The notes under the pieces were generated by a model, which worked only from the letters and a program-made list of their open reading frames with translations, searched no databases and was not told the DNA's origin. The position numbers and the translations under genes were made by a program. This document shows, piece by piece, positions 52,271 to 60,940 of a DNA stretch of 64,000 nucleotides; the stretch's first letter is position 1; every line of letters begins with the position of its first letter. The DNA is from DATJPR01 sp963843525. GTDB lineage: Bacteria > Bacteroidota > Ignavibacteria > UBA10030 > UBA6906. The stretch spans positions 248,001 through 312,000 of the forward strand of contig CAWJKM010000007.1 in NCBI GenBank assembly GCA_963843525.1, read 5' to 3'.

Positions 52271-53050
52271 TCACTCGCGCGAATACCCGTAGGCCATAAA
52301 TCCACCGTCGACCGCGAGGCATTGTCCGGTTATATAGGATGAGGCCGGCATGGCAAGAAATGCTACTGCTTTCGCGACTTCAGTCGGCTCCCCAACCCTT
52401 TTCATCGGCGTTCTGTCAATAATCCGCCGCAAGGTGGTGGCGTCGCCGAGGAGTGGTTCGACCAGGGGAGTGCGGATGTACCAGGGCGCCACGGCGTTTA
52501 CCCGGATGCCGGCGCTCGCCCATTCAACAGCAAGATACCGTGTCAACTGGATCACGGCCCCCTTCGCCATCGCATACGGTGACCCTGTCCCCACGGAGGT
52601 CAAACCCGCTACGGAAACGACGTTGATGACACTGGCCGCAGAGGAGGCGGAGAGCTGGGGATAAAGCAGCCTGGTAAGCTCAAGCGCCGGGAACATATTT
52701 GTTCGGAACAGCAGGTCAAGTTCATCGGCGGAGAATTCGATCGTCCCCTTCCGAATGTTTGTCCCCGCGTTGTTGACCAGGATATCAAGCGTTCCATGGG
52801 TGCGGACACGTTCTTCAATGGCACGCAGATCGTCCGCCTTGCTGATATCAGCCGCAATCCCCGAAGCTTCATATCCCGCATTCTTCCATTCCGCAAGAGC
52901 GCCGTCGACCCCCTGCTGATTTCTGGCGACAATGATGACCTCCGCGCCCAGGCGGAGGAATTCCTCTGCGACCGCCTTCCCGATTCCCCTGCTGCCTCCC
53001 GTCACCAGCGCCCGTTTCGATTCAAGGCTCCAGCCGTTGCCCATGGTCAT
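52271..53050 (-). CDS. Short-chain dehydrogenase/reductase
   Basis: 259 residues, a classical SDR. The cofactor motif TGGSRGIG is at 17-24, NNAG at 93-96 and the catalytic Tyr159/Lys163 in SPYAMAK with a Ser near 146. The end reads GQCLAVDGGF, usual for gluconate 5-dehydrogenase or tropinone-reductase-like enzymes. Arg43 in VARN after the second strand suggests NADP(H). AAGGAG stands before ATG 53050, 15 bases after the debranching enzyme gene. The context suggests sugar or sugar-acid oxidation or reduction, but the substrate cannot be told from sequence. Confidence 0.88.
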   Translation of the reverse strand: MTMGNGWSLESKRALVTGGSRGIGKAVAEEFLRLGAEVIIVARNQQGVDGALAEWKNAGYEASGIAADISKADDLRAIEERVRTHGTLDILVNNAGTNIRKGTIEFSADELDLLFRTNMFPALELTRLLYPQLSASSAASVINVVSVAGLTSVGTGSPYAMAKGAVIQLTRYLAVEWASAGIRVNAVAPWYIRTPLVEPLLGDATTLRRIIDRTPMKRVGEPTEVAKAVAFLAMPASSYITGQCLAVDGGFMAYGYSRE

Positions 53051-53065
53051 TGAGTTCTCCTTACG

Positions 53066-56000
53066 CTACTTCGTCTGCAGTGTGTCGTACACGTTACTTT
53101 CAGCGTCGGTCTTTTTTCCGCCTCCGTGCCATTCGCCGGCTTCCCGTTCGACTGTCCTGAATTCACCCAGACCCGCGCCTCCATGGTCGTCCTGACCACC
53201 TGCAAGAACCGTGTACCGCCAGTCACCCGACGGACTGCCCAGGAACCGGAGGGGCACGGAGAAGGAGATCGTTCCGTTCAGGATGTTTCCGAGCGGTCGC
53301 GTGGTGTCGGCCGGCGAAGGGATGTACGCCGCAAGCGTGCTCCCCGCTGCGTCCTCAATTCTCACACCTCCTCCGACAAGAATGAGCCTTTCATAGCCGG
53401 AGCCTGGTGGCAAAGTAAAACCGGAGTTGGCCGGGATGTCCTGCCGACCTGCGCCGGCCGGAGCATTCTGATCAATGGCTATCGCAACGTACGTCAACTG
53501 AAAACCATATTCAGGATGCCACCCGGGGTTCGAAAGCGCTCTGAGTCGGAGAGTGAAGTAGGCATCCGTGGAGTCTGCCCGCACGGTAAACCGGAGCAGA
53601 TCGAACGAACCGGGCACAAACAACGGACTCTGGGGGTATACGTATTGTCCTGTGCCCACATCGTCGAACGGCGGGTCGGTCTGATCGACGAGGACTGTCG
53701 CTGCAGGGTTTTCCTTCTTGATCAGAGAGTCCGGAATGAGAGGATACTCAGGACCACGGAGCGCACGGAGGTTCGGCCTGAGTTCCGGAATTGCGAGCGG
53801 AAGGGGCCCGAGCAGCGAATCCACTCCGGTCCCTGCAATCTTCCATGTGGATGCGGGAATAGGACCCTGCCGGGATGCCACTGTAACGTGAGTGGTGGCA
53901 TAATTGAGCGTCAGCAGCTGCCCCGGAGGAAGAGAGAAGAGGGTCTTGGTAAATCCATCCGCAGGAGACGGCAGCTCCACCACCGCCGTCAGCATTTGTG
54001 ACGCATCGCGTGTGTCAAACCTGACGATTTTCACTCCTGGTCGTGTATCGACGCTGACCTTCAGACTTCCTTTCGAAAGGGGGATTCTCGCCTCTGCTTT
54101 CGCAATCGAGGCCGGGAGGTGGGGGTTCAGGGAAAGAGTCCTCGAGAATTGGTTGACACGAATGCCCAGGTAATCATCATAATAGTTGCGGACAAATTCT
54201 GCGAGATTCCATGCCTGGGAGACGGTGCCCGAGAGTCGTGGTTCCTGTTCGCCCGGTCGGGGAATCGCGTCGAGAAGTTCCGATTGGGTCCCGATTCCAC
54301 CGCGGTCGAGGATCTGGTGAATAGAGTTACGGGTGATCTTGAACGCAGTTCTCGCTCGGTCCGCGCGGCAGAGTTCTGAGATCAGGGGACCCTGGAGCCA
54401 GGTCCACACCGTGCCGTTATGATATGCCGCGTCCTTCGGGTAGTAAGGCTCGTACTGATGGTAAGGATGGAAGTTCTCGTCCTCCTGAGAGAGGGAAGCT
54501 ACGCCGTACTCATAAGTGAGTTTTGTGGTAACGGTCCGGAGCACCCCGGCGCGAGTAGCCTCGTTCAGCAGCGACGCGCAAAAAATCTGGTTTGGCCGGA
54601 GCTGAAGATTGGGAGTCCCATCGGCCATGAGATGATCGGCCAGAAGTCCGTCCCCGGGGCGCACAAAATATTTCAGGAAATTTGTTTCGCATCGATCTCG
54701 AACACCCTTCCAGAGGGCGGACGATGCCGAATCGCGCGACTGATCGGCAAACCAGATGGCGGACTCCAATTGCGCGACCCAGAGAGCCTGGATGTCGTTG
54801 GCCCGGTTACCCCGCGGACTCCACGGTCCATCCGGCCCAACGGCATCCATCCAGGTCTCTGCATCTCCATGGACGAGGAACCCGAGCGAGTCGAGATGAT
54901 GCAAGATAGTCCCTTCTGTCGCGCGGCGAATGACAGGATAGATCGTTCGAATAAAGGAGGAATCGCCGGATCGATCCACATACTCCTTTGCCATCATGAC
55001 GAAGCGCGGCGTGCCGTCTGCTGTATTATAGGCCTTGTCTGTCGTTGTCACGATGTTCGGAATCCGGCCGTAGTTCGTCGATGCTGTGTCGGTGTTCTGA
55101 AATGCGGAGAAGGAAAGGAGAATCTCCCTCGCTTCGTTGTAGCGTCCGGTGACGAGGGTGGCGCCGGGGAGCGATATGAACGTATCGCGCCCCCAGTAGT
55201 TGTTGAACCAGGGGAGTCCGGCAAAAATACCTTTGCATACCTGATTCATCACGAGAGCATCGAGGGAAAGTCTCGCCCATCCGAAAGCCCGATCGAACCT
55301 TGGATCGTCCGTTCGGATTTGTGCGGAGCTGAGCACATGCTCCATTCGTGCGCGTCGGGCGCGCGCAAGTTGCGCTGCCTGAGACCGGTAGCGTGCAAGA
55401 CTCCGCGATACTTCCTCCACGTCATCGCCGACTGCGATGAGAAACTCCGCACGACCCGGGGAGGTGGATTTCAGAGAAACGGGGGAGAAGCGGAGTTTTT
55501 CGAGACGCGGGCCGCCGCCATGCGAAGGGTTGACCGATTGGATTGCCAGCCACACGGGATAATTTTCCGAGGGGGTACGATGCAGATGTCTGAGGTTGGC
55601 AATGAATTGTGTGGATGATGAATCTACGATCTGGAAAGCAGAGGTGGTCAGTCCATCAGATCTCCACGGCACAAATTCAAGTGCCGCCGGTTGTCCGGGA
55701 ATGGTCACGGCAACCGAAAGGATCGCCAGCGAATCGGCGAGGCGGACCTCCTCGACGATCCCGCCCGGATACACCCTCCGCAAGTAGTCGGGATATACCG
55801 TTGTGACAGCCGTAGTCCGATCAAGAAGATGTCCGTCCACGAGCAGATCGTAGTCGTCCAGGAACTTGTTCCCGAACACGTTCAGTCCTTCCCAGCTGTT
55901 CACCGCCGATCTATTGGTCTCGCCGTAATAGTACGCTGACTCCTTGTTTGTGTACAGAAACGGCCGGGAAGAACCGCGAACGGTTATCGCAAGGGAATCC

Positions 56001-56071
56001 AACGCTGGTTGTGCAAGGAGCTGCCCAGGGAGAACGATCAGGGGGAGAAACAGCAAAGCAACGATTCTCAT
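53066..56071 (-). CDS. Exported glycogen-debranching-type alpha-1,6-glucosidase with C-terminal beta domain
   Basis: 1001 residues. The signal peptide ends near GQLLAQ (residue 21). An N-terminal beta-sandwich region (about 30-230) is followed by the (alpha/alpha)6 barrel of the amylo-alpha-1,6-glucosidase (GH133) family. Markers are LPWFNNYWGRDTFISLPG, GDAETWMDAVG and YHNGTVWTWLQGPL. The last 200 residues resemble the C-terminal domain of glucodextranase (STDAYFTLRLRALSNPGWHP). It removes alpha-1,6 branches from dextrins, here probably in the periplasm, which is unusual for a debranching enzyme. The start at 56071 shares a base with the esterase stop (TGATG); the frame is open to 56131 without a signal sequence there. 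Confidence 0.87.
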   Translation of the reverse strand: MRIVALLFLPLIVLPGQLLAQPALDSLAITVRGSSRPFLYTNKESAYYYGETNRSAVNSWEGLNVFGNKFLDDYDLLVDGHLLDRTTAVTTVYPDYLRRVYPGGIVEEVRLADSLAILSVAVTIPGQPAALEFVPWRSDGLTTSAFQIVDSSSTQFIANLRHLHRTPSENYPVWLAIQSVNPSHGGGPRLEKLRFSPVSLKSTSPGRAEFLIAVGDDVEEVSRSLARYRSQAAQLARARRARMEHVLSSAQIRTDDPRFDRAFGWARLSLDALVMNQVCKGIFAGLPWFNNYWGRDTFISLPGATLVTGRYNEAREILLSFSAFQNTDTASTNYGRIPNIVTTTDKAYNTADGTPRFVMMAKEYVDRSGDSSFIRTIYPVIRRATEGTILHHLDSLGFLVHGDAETWMDAVGPDGPWSPRGNRANDIQALWVAQLESAIWFADQSRDSASSALWKGVRDRCETNFLKYFVRPGDGLLADHLMADGTPNLQLRPNQIFCASLLNEATRAGVLRTVTTKLTYEYGVASLSQEDENFHPYHQYEPYYPKDAAYHNGTVWTWLQGPLISELCRADRARTAFKITRNSIHQILDRGGIGTQSELLDAIPRPGEQEPRLSGTVSQAWNLAEFVRNYYDDYLGIRVNQFSRTLSLNPHLPASIAKAEARIPLSKGSLKVSVDTRPGVKIVRFDTRDASQMLTAVVELPSPADGFTKTLFSLPPGQLLTLNYATTHVTVASRQGPIPASTWKIAGTGVDSLLGPLPLAIPELRPNLRALRGPEYPLIPDSLIKKENPAATVLVDQTDPPFDDVGTGQYVYPQSPLFVPGSFDLLRFTVRADSTDAYFTLRLRALSNPGWHPEYGFQLTYVAIAIDQNAPAGAGRQDIPANSGFTLPPGSGYERLILVGGGVRIEDAAGSTLAAYIPSPADTTRPLGNILNGTISFSVPLRFLGSPSGDWRYTVLAGGQDDHGGAGLGEFRTVEREAGEWHGGGKKTDAESNVYDTLQTK

Positions 56072-57300
56072 CAACGAGTGCCCCAAAAGTGGATGAGGAT
56101 TTTGGCAAGACGAGATCTCCAATTGGACCAATTATGTCCTTCGGGATATTCGGCGTACGAGAAATCATAGCCTTTTGAAGAAAGGATTTCTTGCATCAGG
56201 CGGGTCTGGACCTGAGCGTCATGTATTGTTCCGGTGTCAATATAAAAACGGACAGCTTTGCGCGGAAGGCTGTCGACTATTGTGATGATTTCATTGTCAC
56301 GCCACCAGTAGGAGGGTGACTGCGCAGCACACAGACCGAAGACGTCCGGTCTCCTGATTGCTGCATATGTTGCGATCAGTCCTCCCATGGATGAGCCGAG
56401 GATGGCGGTTCGGGCAGGAGTTCCGGCGATGGGATAGACTTTCCGAAGTGACGGCAGCAGCTCGTCGCACACGAACGAAACAAACCGATCATTGATCGCA
56501 TACTCGGCCATGCGTTTGTTTGATGCCGGATTCCCGATATCGGTGCGGGGGTCGACAAAGACACCAATCACGGGTCGGATGCTTCCCGCGGCAATCAAAT
56601 TGTCCAGGACGACACTCATGCGGCCAAGACTCAGGTAGTCTCCGCCATCGGTGATGACTATGGCCGGCAGCGCGGAATCGGAATGCATGGAGAGCGCTGG
56701 CAGGTAGATGAACACCGGATGCGAGCACGCCAGAGTGAGACTCGGGAATGCAATAGTGTCGATTCGTCCATGCGGAACACCTTTGTGCGGGACAATGTCG
56801 GGGGGTGGTGCATAACCGGGCATGCGGATTTCAGAATTCGGTCCAAATCCCCCGGCAGATTGCCTCGGGTTTAACGGATCGAGCAGCCAGGTGGAGTCGA
56901 CGATCAGTTTGTACTCGACACGGCCCCTTAAAGGGATGCTCTTGATGCAGTACCATAGTTCGGTCTGTGGAATATGGCGCATGGAGTCTGCAGAGGGTGA
57001 CCAACCATTCATGTCGCCGGGGATGAATACGCGGTGTGCGGGGCCATGATAGAGGAAGAGCACTGTCGAATCCTCCGTGAGGACTCCTCCGGAGGTTTTA
57101 ACCCGATTGAGGATGTCGTCTGCGCGGTGGCATCGCACAGTGGAGTCCTGCTGTGTTTCGATCCGGGAAATGGCTTCCCGGAGAGTGGTGATCGCCTGGG
57201 AGGTGCGGGGAGGGTATTGGGCGAGCTGATCGACCGGGAGGATGGTCGCGCCCAGAAATGCAACGGCCCCGATGCAGAAGAAGAGGATCCGAACGGTCAA
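56071..57300 (-). CDS. Exported Fes-type esterase with CBM48-like N-terminal module
   Basis: 409 residues. The N-terminal signal or anchor is at about 4-22. An AMPK/CBM48-like module (about 80-145: HRVFIPGDMNGWSP ... DPLNPRQ) precedes an alpha/beta-hydrolase of the enterochelin-esterase (PF00756) family. The nucleophile is Ser304 in GSSMGG and the catalytic His is His389 in PEGHNW; an acidic partner may lie in DTGTIHD (355-361). TTG at 57300 begins three bases after the stop of the small membrane protein gene, so translation is coupled and the rare start is acceptable. Context with debranching and amylase genes suggests it removes acyl groups from glycans, or acts on an acylated carbohydrate. 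Confidence 0.82.
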   Translation of the reverse strand: MTVRILFFCIGAVAFLGATILPVDQLAQYPPRTSQAITTLREAISRIETQQDSTVRCHRADDILNRVKTSGGVLTEDSTVLFLYHGPAHRVFIPGDMNGWSPSADSMRHIPQTELWYCIKSIPLRGRVEYKLIVDSTWLLDPLNPRQSAGGFGPNSEIRMPGYAPPPDIVPHKGVPHGRIDTIAFPSLTLACSHPVFIYLPALSMHSDSALPAIVITDGGDYLSLGRMSVVLDNLIAAGSIRPVIGVFVDPRTDIGNPASNKRMAEYAINDRFVSFVCDELLPSLRKVYPIAGTPARTAILGSSMGGLIATYAAIRRPDVFGLCAAQSPSYWWRDNEIITIVDSLPRKAVRFYIDTGTIHDAQVQTRLMQEILSSKGYDFSYAEYPEGHNWSNWRSRLAKILIHFWGTR

Positions 57301-57303
57301 GGG

Positions 57304-57522
57304 TTACCGGTGAAAGATGAGCGGAATGAGGAAATAGGCGGCACTCATGCCGGCGACGATCAGGCAGATCATTCCGCCGAAGGCCCAAAAGAACATTTTG
57401 AGGTCGCCGTCCCTCTCTCCCGCAACCCGGAGCGACTTCCGGAAGCAGAGAACAACGCCTGCCGATCCCAGGACGAAGAGCGGGGCAAAGACAAGGAATA
57501 AGACAAGATCAAGGCCAACCAT
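57304..57522 (-). CDS. Small two-helix membrane protein, unknown
   Basis: 72 residues with hydrophobic segments at about 4-26 and 43-67, joined by a charged loop (RKSLRVAGERDGDLK). GGAGG stands five bases before ATG 57522, which is decisive for this start; the frame is open to 57651 but has no such site. It is the first gene of the minus-strand unit with the esterase, debranching enzyme and SDR. No family was recognised. Confidence 0.7.
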   Translation of the reverse strand: MVGLDLVLFLVFAPLFVLGSAGVVLCFRKSLRVAGERDGDLKMFFWAFGGMICLIVAGMSAAYFLIPLIFHR

Positions 57523-57653
57523 GAGTACCTCCGTGGGAAATATACAAAAAAGGTGCCTGAAAGGTAGTACGGCGGCCACTTTGCCCAGTTGCAGTTCACT
57601 CTGTGATGTGCTATCTTTTCTCAATCTCACCATACTCTCTGTTGTAGACATCC

Positions 57654-58037
57654 ATGCAGCGTCCCTTCCGTCCCGGCGTTCTCCTCGTGGAGGATGAAGA
57701 AGAATTGCTCAGTCTCGTTGCTCTAGTGTTTGAGGGCGAATCGTACGCTATTTTTCGCGCGCGTAACGGGCTGGAAGCCCTGGACATCTTCCGGGGTCAT
57801 AGTGATGACATTCACATTGTTCTTACCGATCTGGGTTTGCCCGGCTTGAGCGGCACGGAGGTCATTTCGGCAGTCCGGAAACTCAAACCGTCTGTGAAGA
57901 TTGTCGGGGTGAGCGGCTATGGAGGGGGGGATGCCCGCCGGCTTGCACTTGCCGCGGGGGCGGATCTGTTCTGTGAGAAGCCGTTCGGTGTTCAGAAACT
58001 CGTCGAATCCATCCGGAATCTCATGGGCGCAGAGTGA
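57654..58037 (+). CDS. Single-domain response regulator (CheY-like)
   Basis: 127 residues, one receiver domain. Acidic pocket E13/D14 in LLVEDEEELL, acceptor D59 in VLTDLGLPGLSG, Ser87 in VGVSGYG and Lys109 in CEKPFG. No output domain is present. It lacks a neighbouring kinase and overlaps yjbQ by four bases (GTGA). It may relay phosphate from a distant kinase. The receiver function is certain from the residues; the pathway is unknown. Confidence 0.93.
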   Translation: MQRPFRPGVLLVEDEEELLSLVALVFEGESYAIFRARNGLEALDIFRGHSDDIHIVLTDLGLPGLSGTEVISAVRKLKPSVKIVGVSGYGGGDARRLALAAGADLFCEKPFGVQKLVESIRNLMGAE

Positions 58038-58447
58038 AAACCGCGACGGAATACCTCTGGTTTCAGACGAAGCAGCATCGCGAATACATCAACGTGACCC
58101 GTCAGGTCCAGGAGATCGTCTCAAGGAGCGGCATTCAAGAAGGAATGGTTCTTGTCTCGGCAATGCATATCACTGCGGGAGTATACGTGAATGATGCCGA
58201 AGATGGCCTCATTCAGGATATTGACGAGTGGCTGGAGAAGATGGCTCCGTTCAAGGCAGATTACCGCCATCACCGGACCGGCGAGACGAATGGGGATTCG
58301 CACCTCAAGAGCCTTCTTGTTCATCATGAAGTGATCGTTCCGATAACCAGGGGGAGCCTCGATTTCGGTCCGTGGCAGCAAATCTACTATGCAGAATTTG
58401 ACGGCCAACGGAGAAAGCGGGTAATTGTCAAAGTCATGGGCGAATAG
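58034..58447 (+). CDS. YjbQ/UPF0047-family protein
   Basis: 137 residues, the normal length for this family. It has the conserved stretches FQTKQHREYINVT, MHITAGVYVNDAEDGLIQDI, ETNGDSHLKSLLVHHEVIVP and GSLDFGPWQQIYYAEFDGQR, with the His residues (H45, H91, H96, H97) that bind metal in structures. Members have weak thiamine-phosphate synthase activity in genetics tests, but the physiological role is unsettled. The start is GTG 58034, overlapping the receiver gene stop. Confidence 0.9.
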   Translation: MKTATEYLWFQTKQHREYINVTRQVQEIVSRSGIQEGMVLVSAMHITAGVYVNDAEDGLIQDIDEWLEKMAPFKADYRHHRTGETNGDSHLKSLLVHHEVIVPITRGSLDFGPWQQIYYAEFDGQRRKRVIVKVMGE

Positions 58448-58477
58448 CCCTCTATTATTACTGGACATGCAAACGCG

Positions 58478-59875
58478 ATGAATAAATTAGGAGTGGTTTT
58501 TGTTCTCTCGATCGTGGCGGCAGTTGCCGTTGCACAATCGGTCCGTTCGCCGGAGCCATTCAGGCTGAGCGTAGACCTTGCACGCTTCCGTGGACCTGAT
58601 GATTCGACCGGCCTGACAGAACTCTACTATTCTCTTCCCCAGAGAAGTCTCGTCTATGTTGCCGATACCTCCGGATTTGTGGGCGGGATGGACATCTCGA
58701 TCATTGTCAGCGAAAAGGATTCGCTTGTATTCGCCGATCGGTGGCTGGCGCCGAGCCGGGTGAAGGATACGGCCGATCTCGTCGGGGGTCTGAACCTCGT
58801 GGGGATTTGTCAAATCCCGCTCAAACGGGGGGAATTTGTTGTGAAGATCCTCGGGCGTGACAAGAATGCGCCTGCCCGCAAGGATAGTGTGCTCATCAAG
58901 CTTACGTTCGTTCCCGTGGGATCGGATCGCACGACCCTGAGCGACATCGAACTCGCCTCGACGATACGAAAATCACAACATCGGACGCCCTTCTACAAGA
59001 ACACCCTCGAGGTCATCCCGAACGTCGATGGCGTGTACGGAGCCGACCAGCCCTGCTACATGTATGCGGAGGCCTACAATCTCCTCATCGGTCCCGATAC
59101 GGGGGCCTATGTTGAACGCACAGCCATTTACGATGCCATCGGGCGCGAAAGGTTCGTAAAGGATCGGGAGAAGAAGCGTTTTGGCGAATCCAGCGTGCTG
59201 GTGAACCAGATCGGGTTGACGGAGCTTCAGACCGGCACCTATTCACTTGTGGTGTCCCTGCTTGATACATCGAAAAAGGTCATGACCAGTACCTCCAGAA
59301 AGTTTTTTGTTCTGAATCAAAAACTCGGTACGGATTCGACGCTTCTGGCGGCCAGTTCCTCCGTTCCGCTCGTGGTTCTTGCTTCGATGAGCGAGAAGGA
59401 TCTTGACGAGGAATTCAAACAGGCGAAATACGAGGCGACCGGGAGTGAAGAGACGCAATACAAGTTGCTCAAGGGCGAGGACGCGAAAAGGAAATTTCTG
59501 AGTGCTTTCTGGCGCCGACGGCCACCCGGCTACCGCGATGCGTATATGGCACGGATCGGCTATGCCAATCAGAATTACACGCTGATGAAGACTCCCGGGT
59601 ATCGGTCCGATCGCGGGAGGGTCTATATCGTGTACGGGCCGCCTGACGATGTTGAACGCCACCCGAGTGAGTCCGACACCCGGGCGTACGAGATATGGTC
59701 CTATCATAGCATTCAGGGCGGTGTGATCTTCGTGTTTGTCCAGCGCAATGCAACCGGTGAGTATGAATTGGTCCATTCCACCGATCGGAATGAATTGCAG
59801 GACAACAATTGGCAGCGCTATCTGAATCCCAACTACGACCAGAATCAGATCAATGTATCCAGCCCCCAGTATTGA
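58478..59875 (+). CDS. GWxTD-domain exported protein
   Basis: 465 residues. The signal peptide ends near AVAQS (residue 21). The N-terminal 300 residues look beta-rich. The C-terminal GWxTD-type domain is seen at AKRKFLSAFWRRRPPGYRDA, RIGYANQNYTLM, GYRSDRGRVYIVYGPPDDVE and YEIWSYHSIQGGVIFVF. This domain is common in Ignavibacteriota, Acidobacteriota and Gemmatimonadota and has no established function. It stands 30 bases after yjbQ, followed by a clear hairpin, so it probably ends this unit. Confidence 0.85.
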   Translation: MNKLGVVFVLSIVAAVAVAQSVRSPEPFRLSVDLARFRGPDDSTGLTELYYSLPQRSLVYVADTSGFVGGMDISIIVSEKDSLVFADRWLAPSRVKDTADLVGGLNLVGICQIPLKRGEFVVKILGRDKNAPARKDSVLIKLTFVPVGSDRTTLSDIELASTIRKSQHRTPFYKNTLEVIPNVDGVYGADQPCYMYAEAYNLLIGPDTGAYVERTAIYDAIGRERFVKDREKKRFGESSVLVNQIGLTELQTGTYSLVVSLLDTSKKVMTSTSRKFFVLNQKLGTDSTLLAASSSVPLVVLASMSEKDLDEEFKQAKYEATGSEETQYKLLKGEDAKRKFLSAFWRRRPPGYRDAYMARIGYANQNYTLMKTPGYRSDRGRVYIVYGPPDDVERHPSESDTRAYEIWSYHSIQGGVIFVFVQRNATGEYELVHSTDRNELQDNNWQRYLNPNYDQNQINVSSPQY

Positions 59876-59932
59876 TACGCGTGAATTTTCCGCGAGGTGA
59901 AAACGGATGGTCCGCATGGAGAGAATGAACCC

Positions 59933-59958
59933 AGAAACCCCGCACAAGCGGGGTTTCT
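59933..59958 (+). terminator. Perfect 11-bp hairpin after the GWxTD gene
   Basis: AGAAACCCCGC (59933-59943) pairs exactly with GCGGGGTTTCT (59948-59958) around ACAA. The stem ends in TTTCT, as in compact intrinsic terminators. It lies 58 bases after the stop at 59875, inside the upstream open part of the next frame, which supports the later start at 59990. Confidence 0.75.
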
Positions 59959-59989
59959 GCCTTATGAACTTTGCCCTGCGGTTTTTGCG

Positions 59990-60940
59990 ATGAAGAGAAT
60001 TGTCCTGTTTCTCAAAACATGGAGTGAGTACATCGGCTTTCTCGGCGTCCGGTTGGTAGCGCGTGGCCTTTCGTTTCGCGTCGCAGGTGCAATCGGACAA
60101 TTTCTCGGCGGAGCGGTCTACCGTTTCACGGCGATCCGGAAGCGGGTGACAATGGAAAACCTGGAGAAAGCATTTCCTGAGAAGACAGGGTCGGAGTTGC
60201 AGCTCATCGCTCTCGGCGCCTTTCGGAACTACGGTCGGGCCATTTTCGAAATGTTCTGGTCCTGGGGAGCAGCCCCGGAGCGGTTCGAGCGGATCATTCA
60301 CCCAGTGAACCCTGAGGTCGCCCGTGCGGCCCGCCAACGGGGAAGGGGATTGATATTTCTCTCCGCACATTTCGGCTCGTGGGAGCTCCTTCTCCCGGGC
60401 TTCCTCGTTTCGCTGGGTTGGTCGATTAGTGCCATCGTCCAACGTCAGCGGAACAAGAAAATTGATGCGATTGTCGACCGGAACCGGTCCCGGTTTGAAG
60501 TACGGACTGTTGCGATGGGGCAGTCCGTTCGCGAAGTGCTGAAATGCCTGAAGGAAAAGAACGTCCTGCTCCTGCTTGGCGACCAGAGCGGGTCCAAGGA
60601 ATCGGTCTACATCCCTTTTTTTGGCCGACCTGCGGCGACGCATCGTGGAGCTGCAGCATTCGCGTTGAAGACCGGTGCACCGCTGGTGATGGCGCTACTG
60701 ATCCGGCGTGAGGATGGGGGATACGACTTCCAGTTTGAGGAAGTGGTGTACGCCGACCTCAGGGAATACACCGAAGAGAATATCGTCGAGCTCACGCGCA
60801 GGCATGCCGCGGTCCTCGAACGCTATGTCCGGAGATATCCCGATCACTGGCTCTGGATGCACAAGCGGTGGAAGCACACTCCGTACTACGAAGAGAAGCT
60901 CAAGGAACGCAGGCAGGAAGCGGACGGGACACCTGCATGA
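59990..60940 (+). CDS. LpxL/HtrB-type lysophospholipid (lipid A) acyltransferase
   Basis: 316 residues. The N-terminal amphipathic/hydrophobic region is followed by the HX4E active site H127-FGSW-E132 and the later motifs LLLLGDQSGSKESVYIPFFG, THRGAAAFALKTGAP and HWLWMHKRWK. This family transfers a secondary acyl chain to lipid A at the inner membrane. The start at 59990 follows the hairpin at 59933-59958 and fits family length; the frame is open from 59897. The stop overlaps the next start (ATGA). It works with the adjacent GT9 gene in LPS assembly. Confidence 0.92.
   Translation: MKRIVLFLKTWSEYIGFLGVRLVARGLSFRVAGAIGQFLGGAVYRFTAIRKRVTMENLEKAFPEKTGSELQLIALGAFRNYGRAIFEMFWSWGAAPERFERIIHPVNPEVARAARQRGRGLIFLSAHFGSWELLLPGFLVSLGWSISAIVQRQRNKKIDAIVDRNRSRFEVRTVAMGQSVREVLKCLKEKNVLLLLGDQSGSKESVYIPFFGRPAATHRGAAAFALKTGAPLVMALLIRREDGGYDFQFEEVVYADLREYTEENIVELTRRHAAVLERYVRRYPDHWLWMHKRWKHTPYYEEKLKERRQEADGTPA

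Noticed and set aside
54419..55618. Plus-strand frame of 399 codons
   Set aside because: Antisense to the debranching enzyme barrel, which shows family motifs.
59897..59989. N-terminal extension of the acyltransferase
   Set aside because: It would include the perfect hairpin at 59933-59958 and has no family similarity; ATG 59990 fits.
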